Below are positions 34,693 to 45,130 of a stretch of 64,000 bases of DNA, in pieces (the first letter of the stretch is position 1; every line of letters begins with the position of its first letter). The stretch is taken from the NCBI GenBank assembly GCA_037957365.1, contig JARHVA010000001.1:11851501-11915500 (forward strand), written 5' to 3'. The notes beneath the pieces are model-generated. The model was not told the origin of the DNA, made no database searches, and saw only the letters and a program-made list of their open reading frames with translations. The stretch comes from Torreya grandis (lineage: Eukaryota > Streptophyta > Pinopsida > Cupressales > Taxaceae). The translations under genes and the position numbers were made by a program.

Positions 34693-36420
34693 TCAATCAT
34701 GAAGACCAACAGAAGTTGAATGAAGATTCAACTTCTCCTTTGTAACCGGCTTTGTTAACATATCAGCAGGATTGCTATATGTATGGATCTTCTCCAGCTT
34801 CAACTCACCATCTTCCAATACCTGTCGTATGAAGTGATACCTTAGTTGTATGTGCTTTGTTCTTGAATGAAAGGCTGAATTCTTAGCCAAATGGATTGCA
34901 CTCTGACTGTCACTGTACAATCTGCAACTCTCATGCTCCCTACCAAGCTCATCCATGAACTGTGTCATCCATATCATCTCCTTGCTAGCTTCTGTGGCTG
35001 CAATATACTCTGCTTCTGTAGTTGACAAGGCAACAACCTTTTGCAACTTAGATATCCAGCTAACCGCCGTTCCACCTACAGTGAAAACATAACCTGTAGT
35101 GCTCCTCCTGCCATCCAAATCACCTGCCATATCTGAATCTACATAGCCATGTAGAGAAGTATCTGAACCTCCATAGCACAAGTGCCTACTGCTGGTTCCT
35201 CTCAGATATCTAAGGATCCACTGAACTGCTTTCCAATGTTCCTTACCTGGATTGGCCATATACTTACTTACAACTCCCACTGCTTGGGCAATATCCGGTC
35301 TAGTACACACCATTGCATACATCAAACTCCCTACTGCGGAATAATATGGAACCTTACTCATGTACTCTACCTCATCATATGAATTAGGACATTGTTCTTT
35401 ACTCAACTTAAAATGTCCAGCCAAAGGTGTGCTTACCGGTTTAGCATCCTGCATATTGAACCGTTTCAACACCTTGTCCACATAATCTTCTTGAGACAAT
35501 ATCAGCCTGTGACTTTTCCTATCTCTCTTAATGCTCATGCCAAGGATTTTCTTTGCTGCTCCCAAATCCTTCATAGCAAATGTTTGAGCTAATTTTACCT
35601 TAAGCTCTGAGATATCCTGCATGTGAGACCCTACAACCAGCATGTCATCTACATACAATAATAGAATAATATATCTACCGTTATCAAATCTCTTGAAATA
35701 CACACAATGGTCTGATTGACACCTACTGTAGCCGTGCTCAGTCATAAACCTGTCAAATTTTAAGTACCATTGCCTAGGAGCTTGCTTGAGGCCATACAAG
35801 CTTTTCTTCAACCTGCACACAAACTTCTCCTTACCCTTGACCTCAAATCCTTCTGGATGTTCCATATATATTTCCTCATCCAAATCTCCATGAAGAAACG
35901 TTGTCTTAACATCTAGCTGCTCAAGATGCAAATCCTCAAAAGCAACCAAAGACAAAACAACCCTTATTGAAGTCATTTTAACAACAGGAGAAAAAATCTC
36001 ACCAAAGTCAATGCATGGCTTTTGTGCAAATCCTTTTACCACTAATCTGGCCTTGTATCTCATCTGTCCATTCTCACCTTCCTTCAACCTGTAGGTCCAT
36101 CTGTTCTTAAGTGTTCTCTTACCAGCTGGCAATTCAACCAAATCCCATGTTTGGTTCTCTCTTAAGGACTCCAACTCCTCAACCATGCCACGCTCCCACT
36201 CACTCTTGGACTCCACCTGTATTAATTCTTCAAAACTCTCTGGTTCTCCACCATCGGTTAGTAATAAATAAAATAAAGAAGGAGAATATCTAATTGGAGG
36301 CTTACTCACCCTTTTTGACCTCCTGATGGGTGTTTGAGACTCATCCACAACACGTTGTCCACCCAAATTCTCTGACAGTGACCGACCTCGGTCACCTGCA
36401 GACCTGTAACTAGCCGACAT
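34693..36420 (-). pseudogene. Copia-B reverse transcriptase and RNase H (open)
   Basis: 575 codons without a stop. RT motifs: ENQTWDLVELPAGKRTLKNR, YKARLVVKGFAQKPCIDFGE, QLDVKTTFLHGDLDEEIYME, SLYGLKQAPRQWYLKFDRFM and the intact catalytic box ILLLYVDDMLVVGS. RNase H: YVDSDMAGDLDGRRSTTGYV, STTEAEYIAATEASKE, LYSDSQSAIHLAKN and RTKHIQLRYHFIR, all key acidic residues present. It is the only full-length catalytic domain pair in the window. The first Met shown (36420) is inside the linker, because the frame continues upstream to 36519. Confidence 0.96.
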
Positions 36421-36515
36421 CGGTTCTTCCTGACCGACCTCGATACCTGTATGGCTGACATCGGTCTCTGTATGGCCAACGCCGGTTCCTAATCTACCGA
36501 CGTCGGTCTCTGTGT
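36375..36515. repeat. Palindromic repeats inside the Copia-B coding linker
   Basis: Six ACCGACGTCGGT-like units (near 36380, 36412, 36435, 36457, 36477 and 36496) with CTGT-containing spacers, matching the array in the LTR. On the minus strand they encode a degenerate peptide repeat (ETDVG, GTGVG, ETDVS, GIEVG) between integrase and RT. The frame stays open through the array. Confidence 0.85.
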
Positions 36516-36519
36516 TTTC

Positions 36520-37730
36520 CTATAAGTGATTATTTCTTTTTCCCGCGAGCTCATCTTGGACTTTCACCTCATCCAATTCACCATTGCTCTGCTCAGATTG
36601 ATTCAACTTCCTTAGCTGATCACAATACATCACTCTTTCGTTGAAAACAACATCACGGCTCCTGATTGCCTTGTTAGTTTCTAGATTCCACAATCTGTAA
36701 CTAAAATCATCTGAGCCATAGCCAATAAACGTGCATCTCATAGACTTAGCATCAAACTTCTTTCTATTTTCCTTATCTATATGCACAAAGGCTTCACAAC
36801 CAAAAACTTTGAGATATGAGAGATCAACCTCTTTACCTGTCCATGTCTCTTCTGGAATACCACCATCCAGAGCTATAGAGGGTCCTCTGTTAATCAGGTA
36901 TACTGCAGTGTCAACAGCTTGTGCCCAAAACTATAAGGGCAAATCGGCATGCAATCTCATACATCTTGCACGCTCCATTATTGTCCTATTCATCCTTTCA
37001 GCAATACCATTCTGCTGAGGTGTCCTTGGAACCGTCCTTTGCCTACGGATTCCATGCATGTAACAATAATCTCTGAACTTATAACTACAGAACTCACTGC
37101 CATTGTCTGATCTCAGGCACTTTAATCTTTTACCTGTTTCATTCTCAACCATAGCTTTCCAAACTTTAAAGGTATCAAATACATCAGATTTCTTTCTAAT
37201 ACAATAGATCCATACCTTCCTTGTGGCATCATCTATGAAAGATACATAGTACTGTGATCCTCCAATGGAAGCAACTTGAGCTGGTCCCCACACGTCTGTG
37301 TGAACAAGCTCCAACTTGTGCCTCTTCTTAGTAGACCCAGTTTTGAGAAAACTAACCCTTTTATGTTTTCCAAATACACAGTGCTCACAAAACTCTAGAT
37401 CTATGCCTTTTAAATCTGAAAGCATACCTTTAGACTTAAGAATTGACATTCCCTTCTCACTCATGTGGCCAAGCCTTGAGTGCCACAATTTAGCATCCAC
37501 ATCTGAAGTAGATAATACAGAAGGAGATTTGTTAGTAACACAATTACACAGATAGAGAGTACCTTCTCTCTTACCTCTGGCCATAACAAGTGCACCCTTG
37601 GTCACCTTCCAAGATTCTGCTGTGAGAGTTACTGTACAACCCTCATCCCCTAACTTTCCTGCAGAAATCAAATTTCTCTTCAAGCTAGGAACATGCATCA
37701 CATCTCTCAACACCCATGTGTTGCTATTCT
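36520..37730 (-). pseudogene. Copia-B integrase
   Basis: The zinc domain reads LWHSRLGHMSEKGM then CEHCVFGKHKR (H, H, C, C all present). The catalytic residues are visible in LVHTDVWGP (D), CLRSDNGSEF (D) and TPQQNGIAERMNRTI (E). The C-terminal SYLKVFGCEAFVHI and SMRCTFIGYGSDDFSYRLW follow after a TAG at 36931 (at LPL-stop-FWAQAV). Apart from the stops it looks intact. Confidence 0.94.
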
Positions 37731-38025
37731 ACATCTTCAGCTGCACTTTACCTTGGCCAATTATTTTACAGGGCTCATCATCCCCTAGATACACTATTCC
37801 AAAATCTCCATGGATATAGTCACTAAGATATTCCCTGTTAGGAGTAGCATGAAAAGATGCACCAGAATCTAATACCCAAGATTCTATATTATTATGCAGA
37901 GAGAAAATTAAAGCATCCTGTGCAATACCTGCAATCTTGGCTTCTTCCTTTCCTTCGTGCTAGTTGTCCTCCTTGGGATTTGACCAACAATCTCTGCTTA
38001 TGTGCCCCATCTTTCCACAATTCTA

Positions 38026-38736
38026 GCATTGTGGCCTTCTGCCATTTCTGGATTTAGATCTGCCTTTCCCCTTTGATTTGGATCTTGCTCTGCCTTTCTT
38101 GCTCTTCTCTTTCTGCCTTCCCCTACTCTCAAAACTTAAAGCGTTCCCAAATGTCTCTTCTGTGCTTTTTCTGCATATTTCCTCATTCAAGATAACACTA
38201 ACAACATCCTCTACTTTCAAAATATTTGATGCAGATGCAGTATTACTTACTCCCATTACTAAGCCATGCCAGCTTTCAGGCAAAGAACATAATATCAAAA
38301 GAGCTTTTATCTCATCATCAAACACTATATTCACTGAACTTAATTGATTCACAATACCATTGAAATCATTCAGATGAGTAGAAACAGATCCACCTTCATT
38401 CATATGCAAATTAAATAACTACTTCATAAGATATACCTTATTGGAAGCTGAGGGTTTTTCATACAAATTTGCTAACGTAGTCATCAACTCTACCGTAGAC
38501 TTTGCCTGTGATAAATTGGATATCACAGTGGATGCTAGGCTCAGTCTTATAGAACCCAAAGCCTTTCTGTCAAGAACTTCCCATTCTTCATCCTCCATGT
38601 CTTTGGGCTTCTTTGCAATACCTCCTAACGGTAAGTAGAGATCTTTCTGATACAGATAGTCCTCTATCTGCATTCTCCAGTGTTGGTAATTTTTGCCATT
38701 GAACTTTTCAATTCTCAATTTACTTTCATCTGCCAT
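38026..38736 (-). pseudogene. Copia-B gag
   Basis: The N-terminal part has FNGKNYQHWRMQIEDYLYQK, the DUF4219/UBN2-type gag start. It then has SLASTVISNLSQAKSTVELM, a TAG at 38419, and LFNLHMNEGGSVSTHLNDF. The C-terminal tail is rich in Lys, Arg and Ser before the zinc knuckle. The knuckle's position after its first Cys is a TAG stop (38023). Capsid and RNA binding are the expected roles. Confidence 0.92.
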
Positions 38737-38875
38737 TGCTTCTCCCACTCAAATAGAAATCCCTACAAAAACTCCTGTGAGAACCTGTAATCAATACACA
38801 CTACACAGATCTGAACCACCTGTTAGTGAACCTGAACTTTGATACCAATTATCAAGCTCTAAACCTGTAACCAAG

Positions 38876-38887
38876 GCTCTGATACCA
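38876..38887 (-). other. Copia-B primer-binding site
   Basis: The + strand GCTCTGATACCA is the exact complement of TGGTATCAGAGC, the initiator tRNA-Met site. It lies 2 bp from the right LTR. Confidence 0.93.
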
Positions 38888-38889
38888 CT

Positions 38890-39594
38890 TTTTGGGGGAT
38901 CAAACCAACAATAGATTCCAATTGTGACAGTAATAAATGTATAATTAAATTAGATTGACAAGTAATTAGAATGATAATAGCAAGAACAAGAGATACAAGA
39001 AAACACCCTGAAAACTTGTATTAACAAACTCTTTACAAAAGGAATACAATTGAAGAAAGCTTCTTTCTTCCACACCTCTCCTAGATGTATAGATCTCTCA
39101 ATAGATCTCTATTCCTCAAGAGCTATCTCTCTCAAGAACAATCAACTCCAACAAGCCTGGATTGATTCAATTATGTACTGTTCTTCTACAATTACCAATT
39201 CTTCTACAATACTTAATAAGCTAGGAAGATCTAATTCTTCATATAGAATTAGGAGACTTGAGCATGTACTTCCAACAAATAGTTAAACCACTTAAACAGG
39301 GGCTCTAAAAATAGTAATGCCAATAATAGAGACGCGAGCTTGAGTCTACAACTCAAACTTATCATGCAAACACTTGCTTCTGTCCACGGAAATAGCTTTC
39401 TGGACATGCAGGTAAACGACGTCGGTTCCTGCTGCTTGTCTGTGACTGCCTTCAGCCAACCTTCTGCCGACGTCGACGTCTCTGTAACTGCCTGTGACCG
39501 ACGTCGGTCGCTCCTAACCGACGCCGGTGTCTATGTAGACCCGAACCTAATAATGAATGCTCCTTGGTGAAGTTTTTAGCTCCACACCCTAACA
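38890..39594 (-). mobile_element. Copia-B 5' LTR
   Basis: 705 bp, same length as the left LTR. Its terminal TGTTGGGG has become TTTTGGGG at the primer-binding-site side. TSD TATAA follows at 39595. Confidence 0.95.
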
Positions 39595-39599
39595 TATAA

Positions 39600-40159
39600 T
39601 CCACACAGTTCAAAGGTCTTGCCTTCTGAATGGAACCTCATAAATAGTTCCTAGAAATTCATTTCAATAGTTCCCAAAGTGGTGAGCCACTACATTCCAA
39701 AAACAATGTTAGCTCCTCCCATTGGAATATAAAACATAGTGGAATCTAAAAAGTAGTCTCTCACAGCAAGCTTAATGCTATGGCATTTTACAAAATAGTT
39801 GATGGTACTACCATCTATAATCATGACCTAAAATTTTGAAGCTAGGTAAATGAACAGTTCAAATGATTACCCAACTTATTATTGATAAAGTTATGTATAC
39901 TCCTAGAGTCAAATAACATAGTCACCTTCTATTTCTTTAAGAAACCCACCACGTTAAGAGATTTGAGTACTAATGCATGAAAGTGCATGATAAGAAATAA
40001 TACGTTGAGAATCCTTAAAATCATTCTCAATTTATTTCAAACTTACCCATAAATCCTCATCATATTCTTCCTCCTCATTGGCACATTCAATGTGAAATAA
40101 CTTCTTTTTAACACATCAATGTCATTTGCTCCATTTATTACTACAACCAAAACACAAAA
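39600..40159 (-). pseudogene. Chromo-B protease and gag zinc knuckle remnant
   Basis: The complement of 39600-40000 parallels the Chromo-A protease: VVGFLKK-KVTMLFDSRSIHN (DSR at the active site), FIYLASKF and VMIIDGSTINYF. At 40140-40090 the minus strand shows CFGCSNKWSK with downstream His/Cys, a decayed CCHC knuckle. Tat-B is inserted directly behind it, at 40160. Confidence 0.7.
40155..40159 (+). repeat. Tat-B left target-site duplication
   Basis: CAAAA left of the LTR, matched by CAAAC at 57235-57239 (4 of 5). Confidence 0.7.
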
Positions 40160-41641
40160 TGTTTCAATGAATTTCTATTTATTATTAGAAAGAGGAAACT
40201 AGAAGAAATTAAGTATGGGTATGGTTGAAAAACCTAATTTATTGTGTGCACATTGAAATCAAATTTTTTTTAAGAGCTCCTCTTTGACTTGGGAGGATGA
40301 CCTATAGATAAGAAAGCACTAAAGAGAACTTATTTGTTAGATAAATAGTTGAGTGGATTACCTAGTGATAGCTAGATCCTAGAAGCGAGAGCTTCCTTAG
40401 GGGCTATCAATCTACATATTTTAAATAATTAAGCTTATAAAAAGAATATAATCTACTTGCATCAATAATCAAAAGGGACTAAAATTGAATATAAGAATGC
40501 TTGCTAAAAAATATGCTAGAAATTATTAAATTAGTGACAAACTAGTCAATACTAGTGCTAGGGAGTTGGGGTATGCTTTATAAAATCAAAAAGGGGTCTA
40601 TGAACAAGCAAGAGCATAAAAAAATTGGTTTTATTAGGTGTAGGTCTGAAATTAGCTTACTAGTTTTCACTACCATAATGACTGTCAATGGTTGGCATGA
40701 CAGTTGGTGGTTAAGGTGACCGTCAATGGTTGGATAGACCATTGGTGGTTGAGTCAATAAACAATAGTTACTATGTCTAGATCTAGGCTAGTAAAAATGT
40801 TGATTGATGAGATCTAAAAGATAGATTTTGAGAAATGGGTAAGGTCTAGGTTGATTTCAAAATGGAAATGAAGTAAATGCATACTAGGAAATAAGTACTT
40901 GTCTTACCAAAATTTGATTGGGTAGATGGTTGAGGTAGTTGACCTATTAGTGGAATCTAAGCATGATTTTGATAGAGTAATAGTACCTAAAAACATGATG
41001 GAGAGGAAACAACAAATTGACTCTCTAATATGATTATTAGATTTTTTGATGGTGATTGACCTAAAAGAAAGAAACTCCTAGATGCACAAGCTCTTGATAA
41101 CAATTGTAGATGGATTTCACTTCCCAATTCCTCTCTTTTTATAGGCACAAGTAAGAGGTATAAGTGAAGGTTCAACTAGTTTGTCTAATTATAAATCATC
41201 CATGTAATGGCACGCAATAAGATTTAGATAACTTATATTTAGAAAAGCTAGGCAGGTAGTTCACACATTTTTGATTAAAGAGGTGGACCCTAACTATCAA
41301 TAGCTAATTAGGGTGACCATTGGTAGTCAACCTGACCATTGATGATCAAGGGTAAAGGGTAAAAAGGGGTAAAATTTTAGGTTAAGTCATTTTAGACAAA
41401 CTAACTATGGGTAAGCATGGTCACTGGTTAGAGGGTTAGGTTGGTGGTCAACCTAACCATCGATGGTCGAGGGTAAAAGGTAAAAAGGGGTAAAAGGTTA
41501 GGGTAGGTTAGTTTAGCCAAACTAACTATGGGTAACCTTGGTTAGGGGTTAGAGGTGTAGGTTAGTCCCTAGAGGTTCCCAAGGTGGTCAAGGTGTACTT
41601 TGACACTCAGATTCACATTGTGTAGATATTCGATGTCTATA
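40160..41641 (-). mobile_element. Tat-B 3' LTR
   Basis: 1482 bp. On the + strand it runs from TGTTTCAATGAATTTC to GATGTCTATA. The same blocks occur at 55861 onward (AGTATGGGTATGGTT, GGGAGGATGACCTA, CTAGTGCTAGGGAGTTGGGG). It carries two copies of a unit of about 120 bp that the other LTR has once. On the minus strand it is preceded by the purine tract AAAAAAGGGCAAAAT. Confidence 0.92.
41327..41566 (-). repeat. 120-bp tandem duplication in the Tat-B 3' LTR
   Basis: Copy A (41327-41446) and copy B (41447 to about 41566) both contain GTCAACCT-ACCAT, GATG-TC-AGGGTAAA, AAAAAGGGGTAAAA and AACTAACTATGGGTAA. The 5' LTR (about 57038-57165) has one copy, which explains its shorter length. Confidence 0.85.
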
Positions 41642-41657
41642 TTTTGCCCTTTTTTGT
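41642..41657 (-). other. Tat-B polypurine tract
   Basis: On the minus strand AACAAAAAAGGGCAAA directly precedes the 3' LTR start TATAGACATC (TGTAGACACC in the other LTR). Confidence 0.7.
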
Positions 41658-43400
41658 TATACAGCTTGGAATGAACCAGATGCAAAACAAAAACCAATAT
41701 TGGTTAGAGGTTTGTTGATTGATGTGAGTATGGGAGGAGTTGTTCCCCCTCAAAATAGGAAGTAATGAGGGAAAATGAAATTAGGTGTAGGTTTGACATG
41801 GTAGATTAAGGTGAGGATGAAGGTGGACATCATTGGGCACTAAAGCACAAATAGGTGTACAAAATGCGATAAAAGGTGTGATAGCCAAGATCAAGCAAAG
41901 ACAAGGTTTCCATGGTTGATAATAATAAAGTTTGATGCTAAGGAACAAGTGACCAGTGTACCATGTGACCACATTTAGAAATGGTGATTGGGTACACTTG
42001 TTAGTCTCCTAGATAAGGTTGGTGTTTTCAAGGGTATCTAAGGTAGGAAGTGCTCCTATGAAAGACATAAACAAGTTAAGTATCATGATTATCCAAGGAA
42101 ATTAATGTTCCCAAGAAGACACAAGTGAGTTAGGTAAGTGTGAGGTGGTGTAAGTTCAAAAGGGTCAACATGGCAATGTTGTCACTACAGTCAAAGGACT
42201 AGGGAAAATGTGTCACAAAACATGTGCTAATTGGGCCAAAATTGACCAATGGTGAGGTGATGAGGTGGTCTAGTGGGTGGAGAAGGTAATCTCTAAGGGT
42301 GGGTGAGAAATGGTTAGGATTTGCTAAAAATGGGGTTTGTTAAAGGTAAAATAATAAATTAAGCATCCTAACCATTGACAGTCAACATGCTCAAGGATGA
42401 TTGTCGATGTTCACCCTGATCATCAATGATTAGGGTACAAACCCTAAAAATCTATAAGGTCAAAGTGATTTTAAAATTACTTTTACTCACATGTTGTTTT
42501 CAATCATTGACTTGAGCTCTAGGTGATTTGGGTGTTGAGTGGTGAAGGTGTTTGTTGAGGGTGTGCTTGCTGAGGTGGATGGTTGGCATCAAGCTAAGGT
42601 AGATGATGGTGACCATTTAGGATGTAGAGAGCACATGGGCATGGGTGAGGATGATTAGGTCTGTATCCAACTCCATCATAGAAATCATGAAATGAGGTAG
42701 GGGGTGCATTGATTTGCATAACTAGATTTGATTATGTGCATATGCATTGGGTCAAAGTAGGGTGAAATGGGTGGTTTCTCATAGGTATGCCATAGGTAAG
42801 GTTTATGTGAAATTTGGGTAAGTAGATAGGTGAAAGTGAGAATTAATGGGTTAAATAGGTAAGTTGGGTTGGTTAAGGGTCAATTTTTTTTATTTGCATG
42901 TATTTTGGGTATGTTTTGGGTGGGATAGGGTTTGGGTAATCCAGTCATGAAACACCCATAGTGACCATTGATGGTCAAGTCTAACCATTGATAATTGACA
43001 CCCTAGATAATATGGGTACCCAACTATCAATGGTCAGCATGATCATCAGTGATTTATGAGGGTAGGGAAGCTTTGGATAAGTGTTGTAAAAGATTAGAGC
43101 AAGTGGAAAGCTTGTGTGTTAGGCTTATGTTAGCAAGGTAGGTCCAAAGGGAAAGTGTAGAAAGTGGGGTAGGATAGATAGGTTAGGTAAGGAAATAGGT
43201 CAATTGTGTACACAAAATATAGGGTAGATGATAAGGTATGTACTAGGTGTGGGCTTGGCTAAGAGGTTTAGAGTATCAAGATAGGTTACTTATGTAAGGC
43301 AGCAAGGGTTGGGTGGCTAAGTTGTGTTAATGAATTGGTGCAAGCCAAAGAGTAGATTCAGATGCACATTTGAGTGCCATGTATCTTTTTACAAATCTAG
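41658..43400. other. Tat-B region between 3' LTR and antisense ORF
   Basis: About 1.7 kb without a recognisable gene. The + strand is G-rich and T-rich with many GGGTAAG/GGTTAGG words. It also has scattered partly palindromic ACCATTGATGGT words (about 42370, 42420, 42964, 43025) like those in the LTR. Confidence 0.5.
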
Positions 43401-43407
43401 CAAGGGA

Positions 43408-44330
43408 TGACTCCAACTGATTGGGCCCACATGGATGAGGTGGGGTTAGGAGCAATGAGGCACTATCAACATGTGCCTTGAGATGCACCTATGGTTGTAA
43501 CACTCATTGAGAGATGGGATCTTGCTATGAACACCTTCTTGTTGTTGAATAGGGAGATGACTATTCTACCTGAAGATGTTCATAGGATTACTTGATTTAC
43601 ACTCCATGGTGATTCGATAGACCACATAGAGCAAAAGGAATACGATGATCAAATCAAGTTGTTGTATGGAGATGAGAGAAATTAGGTCAAATGGAATTTT
43701 AGGGGATTCAAGTATATAGCATTGTATCATAGGGATCCTACTATAGGAGACTTATGACCATGCTCATGATTATAGAGACATGCTTTAGGCTTCCTGACTC
43801 GAGTAGCAAAAGATTTACTTATGTGCTATTAGGGCTACTAATCAAGCTATTGTTGAGGTAGACTGTCTTTGGTTGGGTACATGTTTTGCTTATGCATATT
43901 TATAGAGAGATATGAGGGTTTAGGGCCCACAAGAGTTATGGCATTAGTGTCAACTTGGTTTTGCATTGTTGGGCCTACAAGCATACTTGGGTGATGAGAC
44001 TAGTGGGATTGTCATGGGCAGGGTACATATAGATAGAGTTTCCCATCAGCTTTATGTTGTAGAGAGGTGATTTTGTTGCATCAGTTGTAGGATGTGAGGC
44101 TCATAACGTGGAGTGGTTTAGGGGTGCACTAGGTGCACTAGTGATATGAGATATTAATTGAAGGCCATACATTTAGTTTTTAGTATGGCCAGGTTAGAGG
44201 AGATAGACACTCTCACTATAGAGCTATAAATGGATATTCAGTAGGCAAGATGGGGAAGTGAAGTTGATTATGTTTTATAGGGTACATTGATAGTTTATCC
44301 TAGTATAGGGTATCTTAGGTTTATTCCCTA
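43408..44330 (+). pseudogene. Plant mobile domain (PMD, MAIN-like) ORF, antisense to Tat-B pol
   Basis: From an ATG at 43408 the frame reads MTPTDWAHMDEVGLGAM. After a stop it continues MVVTLIERWDLAMNTFLL, NREMTILPEDVHRIT, a TGA, FTLHGDSIDHI and KWNFRGFKYIALYHRDPT. In another frame there follow WLGTCFAYAYL and NLVLHCWAYKHTW, and then EAHNVEWFRGALGAL. The series ERW-TF-MT-LEDV, G--GD, then a LAYLYR-like stretch and QIWAYEH is the pattern of the plant mobile domain of MAIN/MAIL1-type and transposon-linked proteins. At least five stops and two frameshifts break it. It lies on the strand opposite gag-pol, between pol and the 3' LTR. It is probably a captured host-type gene, with its function in the element unknown. 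Confidence 0.78.
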
Positions 44331-45130
44331 GGTATAAGAGAGAGGATTCAAAGATCCTACTACCAGAGCCACATCTTATTCCTACTATGCTAGAGTTCAA
44401 GGAGCTGCCTGCTAGGGCATAGATAGATAATGTTAGGTTTATAAATGCGTACATGGTGTGGTAAAAACCCATATATGTAGTTGTAGACATTGGTAGATAT
44501 GGTGAAGGTGTGAAGCTAATGACCATGGATCTGATAGGCCATGATGGATAAATAAGAACAACTCTATCCACTCCATAAGGATAGGTACAGGTACTACAAG
44601 AATAGGTGGCCACATTGTAAGGTTAGATTATCACATTATAGGGTCAAGTTGTGACCTTATAGGGTCAGATTGCTACTATCATAGGTGAGAGGGATCAGGT
44701 CAGGACCTCTCTAGGCCTAGTGACCTAAGAGAGGGACTCTCGAAGGTAGAGAGGAGGAGGAGGAGTAATAAGATAGGCAATGCCACCCAAATTTACCTTT
44801 ATAGTAGGATACCTAGATATAGTGGAGGATCTATGGTATTATGAGGTTATTATTCTGGCACAACGTCTAAATGAGCTCTGATAGGGTGAGTATAAGGTCA
44901 GCTTAGCAAGTGGAGCTAGTTTAATGACACCAGGGTAGTGGGAAACATCTGTATCTGGTTAGATAGGGGGAGGGGGGGGGATCAGTTAGCATAGTAAGTG
45001 GGCAGGCACAAGGATCTAGTGTTGTTCTAGGAGTTAGTGGTGCCCTTGGGCATAGATATATCTAGATATGTGACATTTTGTATATCATTTTGATTCTGGC
45101 CTATGAGCCAATGCAATGAGATGTACATTT
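44331..45130 (+). pseudogene. Possible C-terminal part of the antisense ORF
   Basis: This stretch continues the + strand composition of the PMD remnant without stops dense enough to rule out a decayed coding region. Examples are 44340-44420 (GFKDPTTRATSYSYYARVQG-like) and Glu/Arg-rich 44690-44780. No domain is recognisable. A G-run lies at 44967-44982. Confidence 0.3.

Larger units (their letters stand above)
34693..38736 (-). pseudogene. Copia-B gag-pol polyprotein, one frame with six amber stops
   Basis: The frame starts at the ATG at 38736 (MADESKLRIEKFNG) and ends at 34693, about 1350 codons, the normal size of a copia polyprotein. Domains in order: gag (38736 to about 38030, with a Lys/Arg/Ser-rich tail and a C-NCGKMGHISRDC knuckle), protease with intact DSGASFH (about 37870), integrase (37720-36520), RT and RNase H (36420-34693). 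The only breaks I find are six in-frame stops at 38419, 38023, about 37960, 37729, 36931 and 36520, all TAG, with no frameshift. Separate entries below give domain details. Confidence 0.95.
33916..39594 (-). mobile_element. Ty1/copia element (Copia-B) inserted in Chromo-B
   Basis: Two 705-bp LTRs (33916-34620 and 38890-39594) flank a minus-strand gag-pol, with a primer-binding site next to the right LTR and a purine tract next to the left one. TATAA borders both sides. The LTRs differ at about 40 of 705 positions by eye, many of them transitions in the CG-rich block, so this is one of the younger insertions. It splits Chromo-B between protease and RT. Confidence 0.97.

Noticed and set aside
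44275..44613. Minus-strand 112-residue frame
   Set aside because: It lies opposite the plant-mobile-domain remnant and shows no family pattern, and the Tat-B pol frame ends far away at about 46590.
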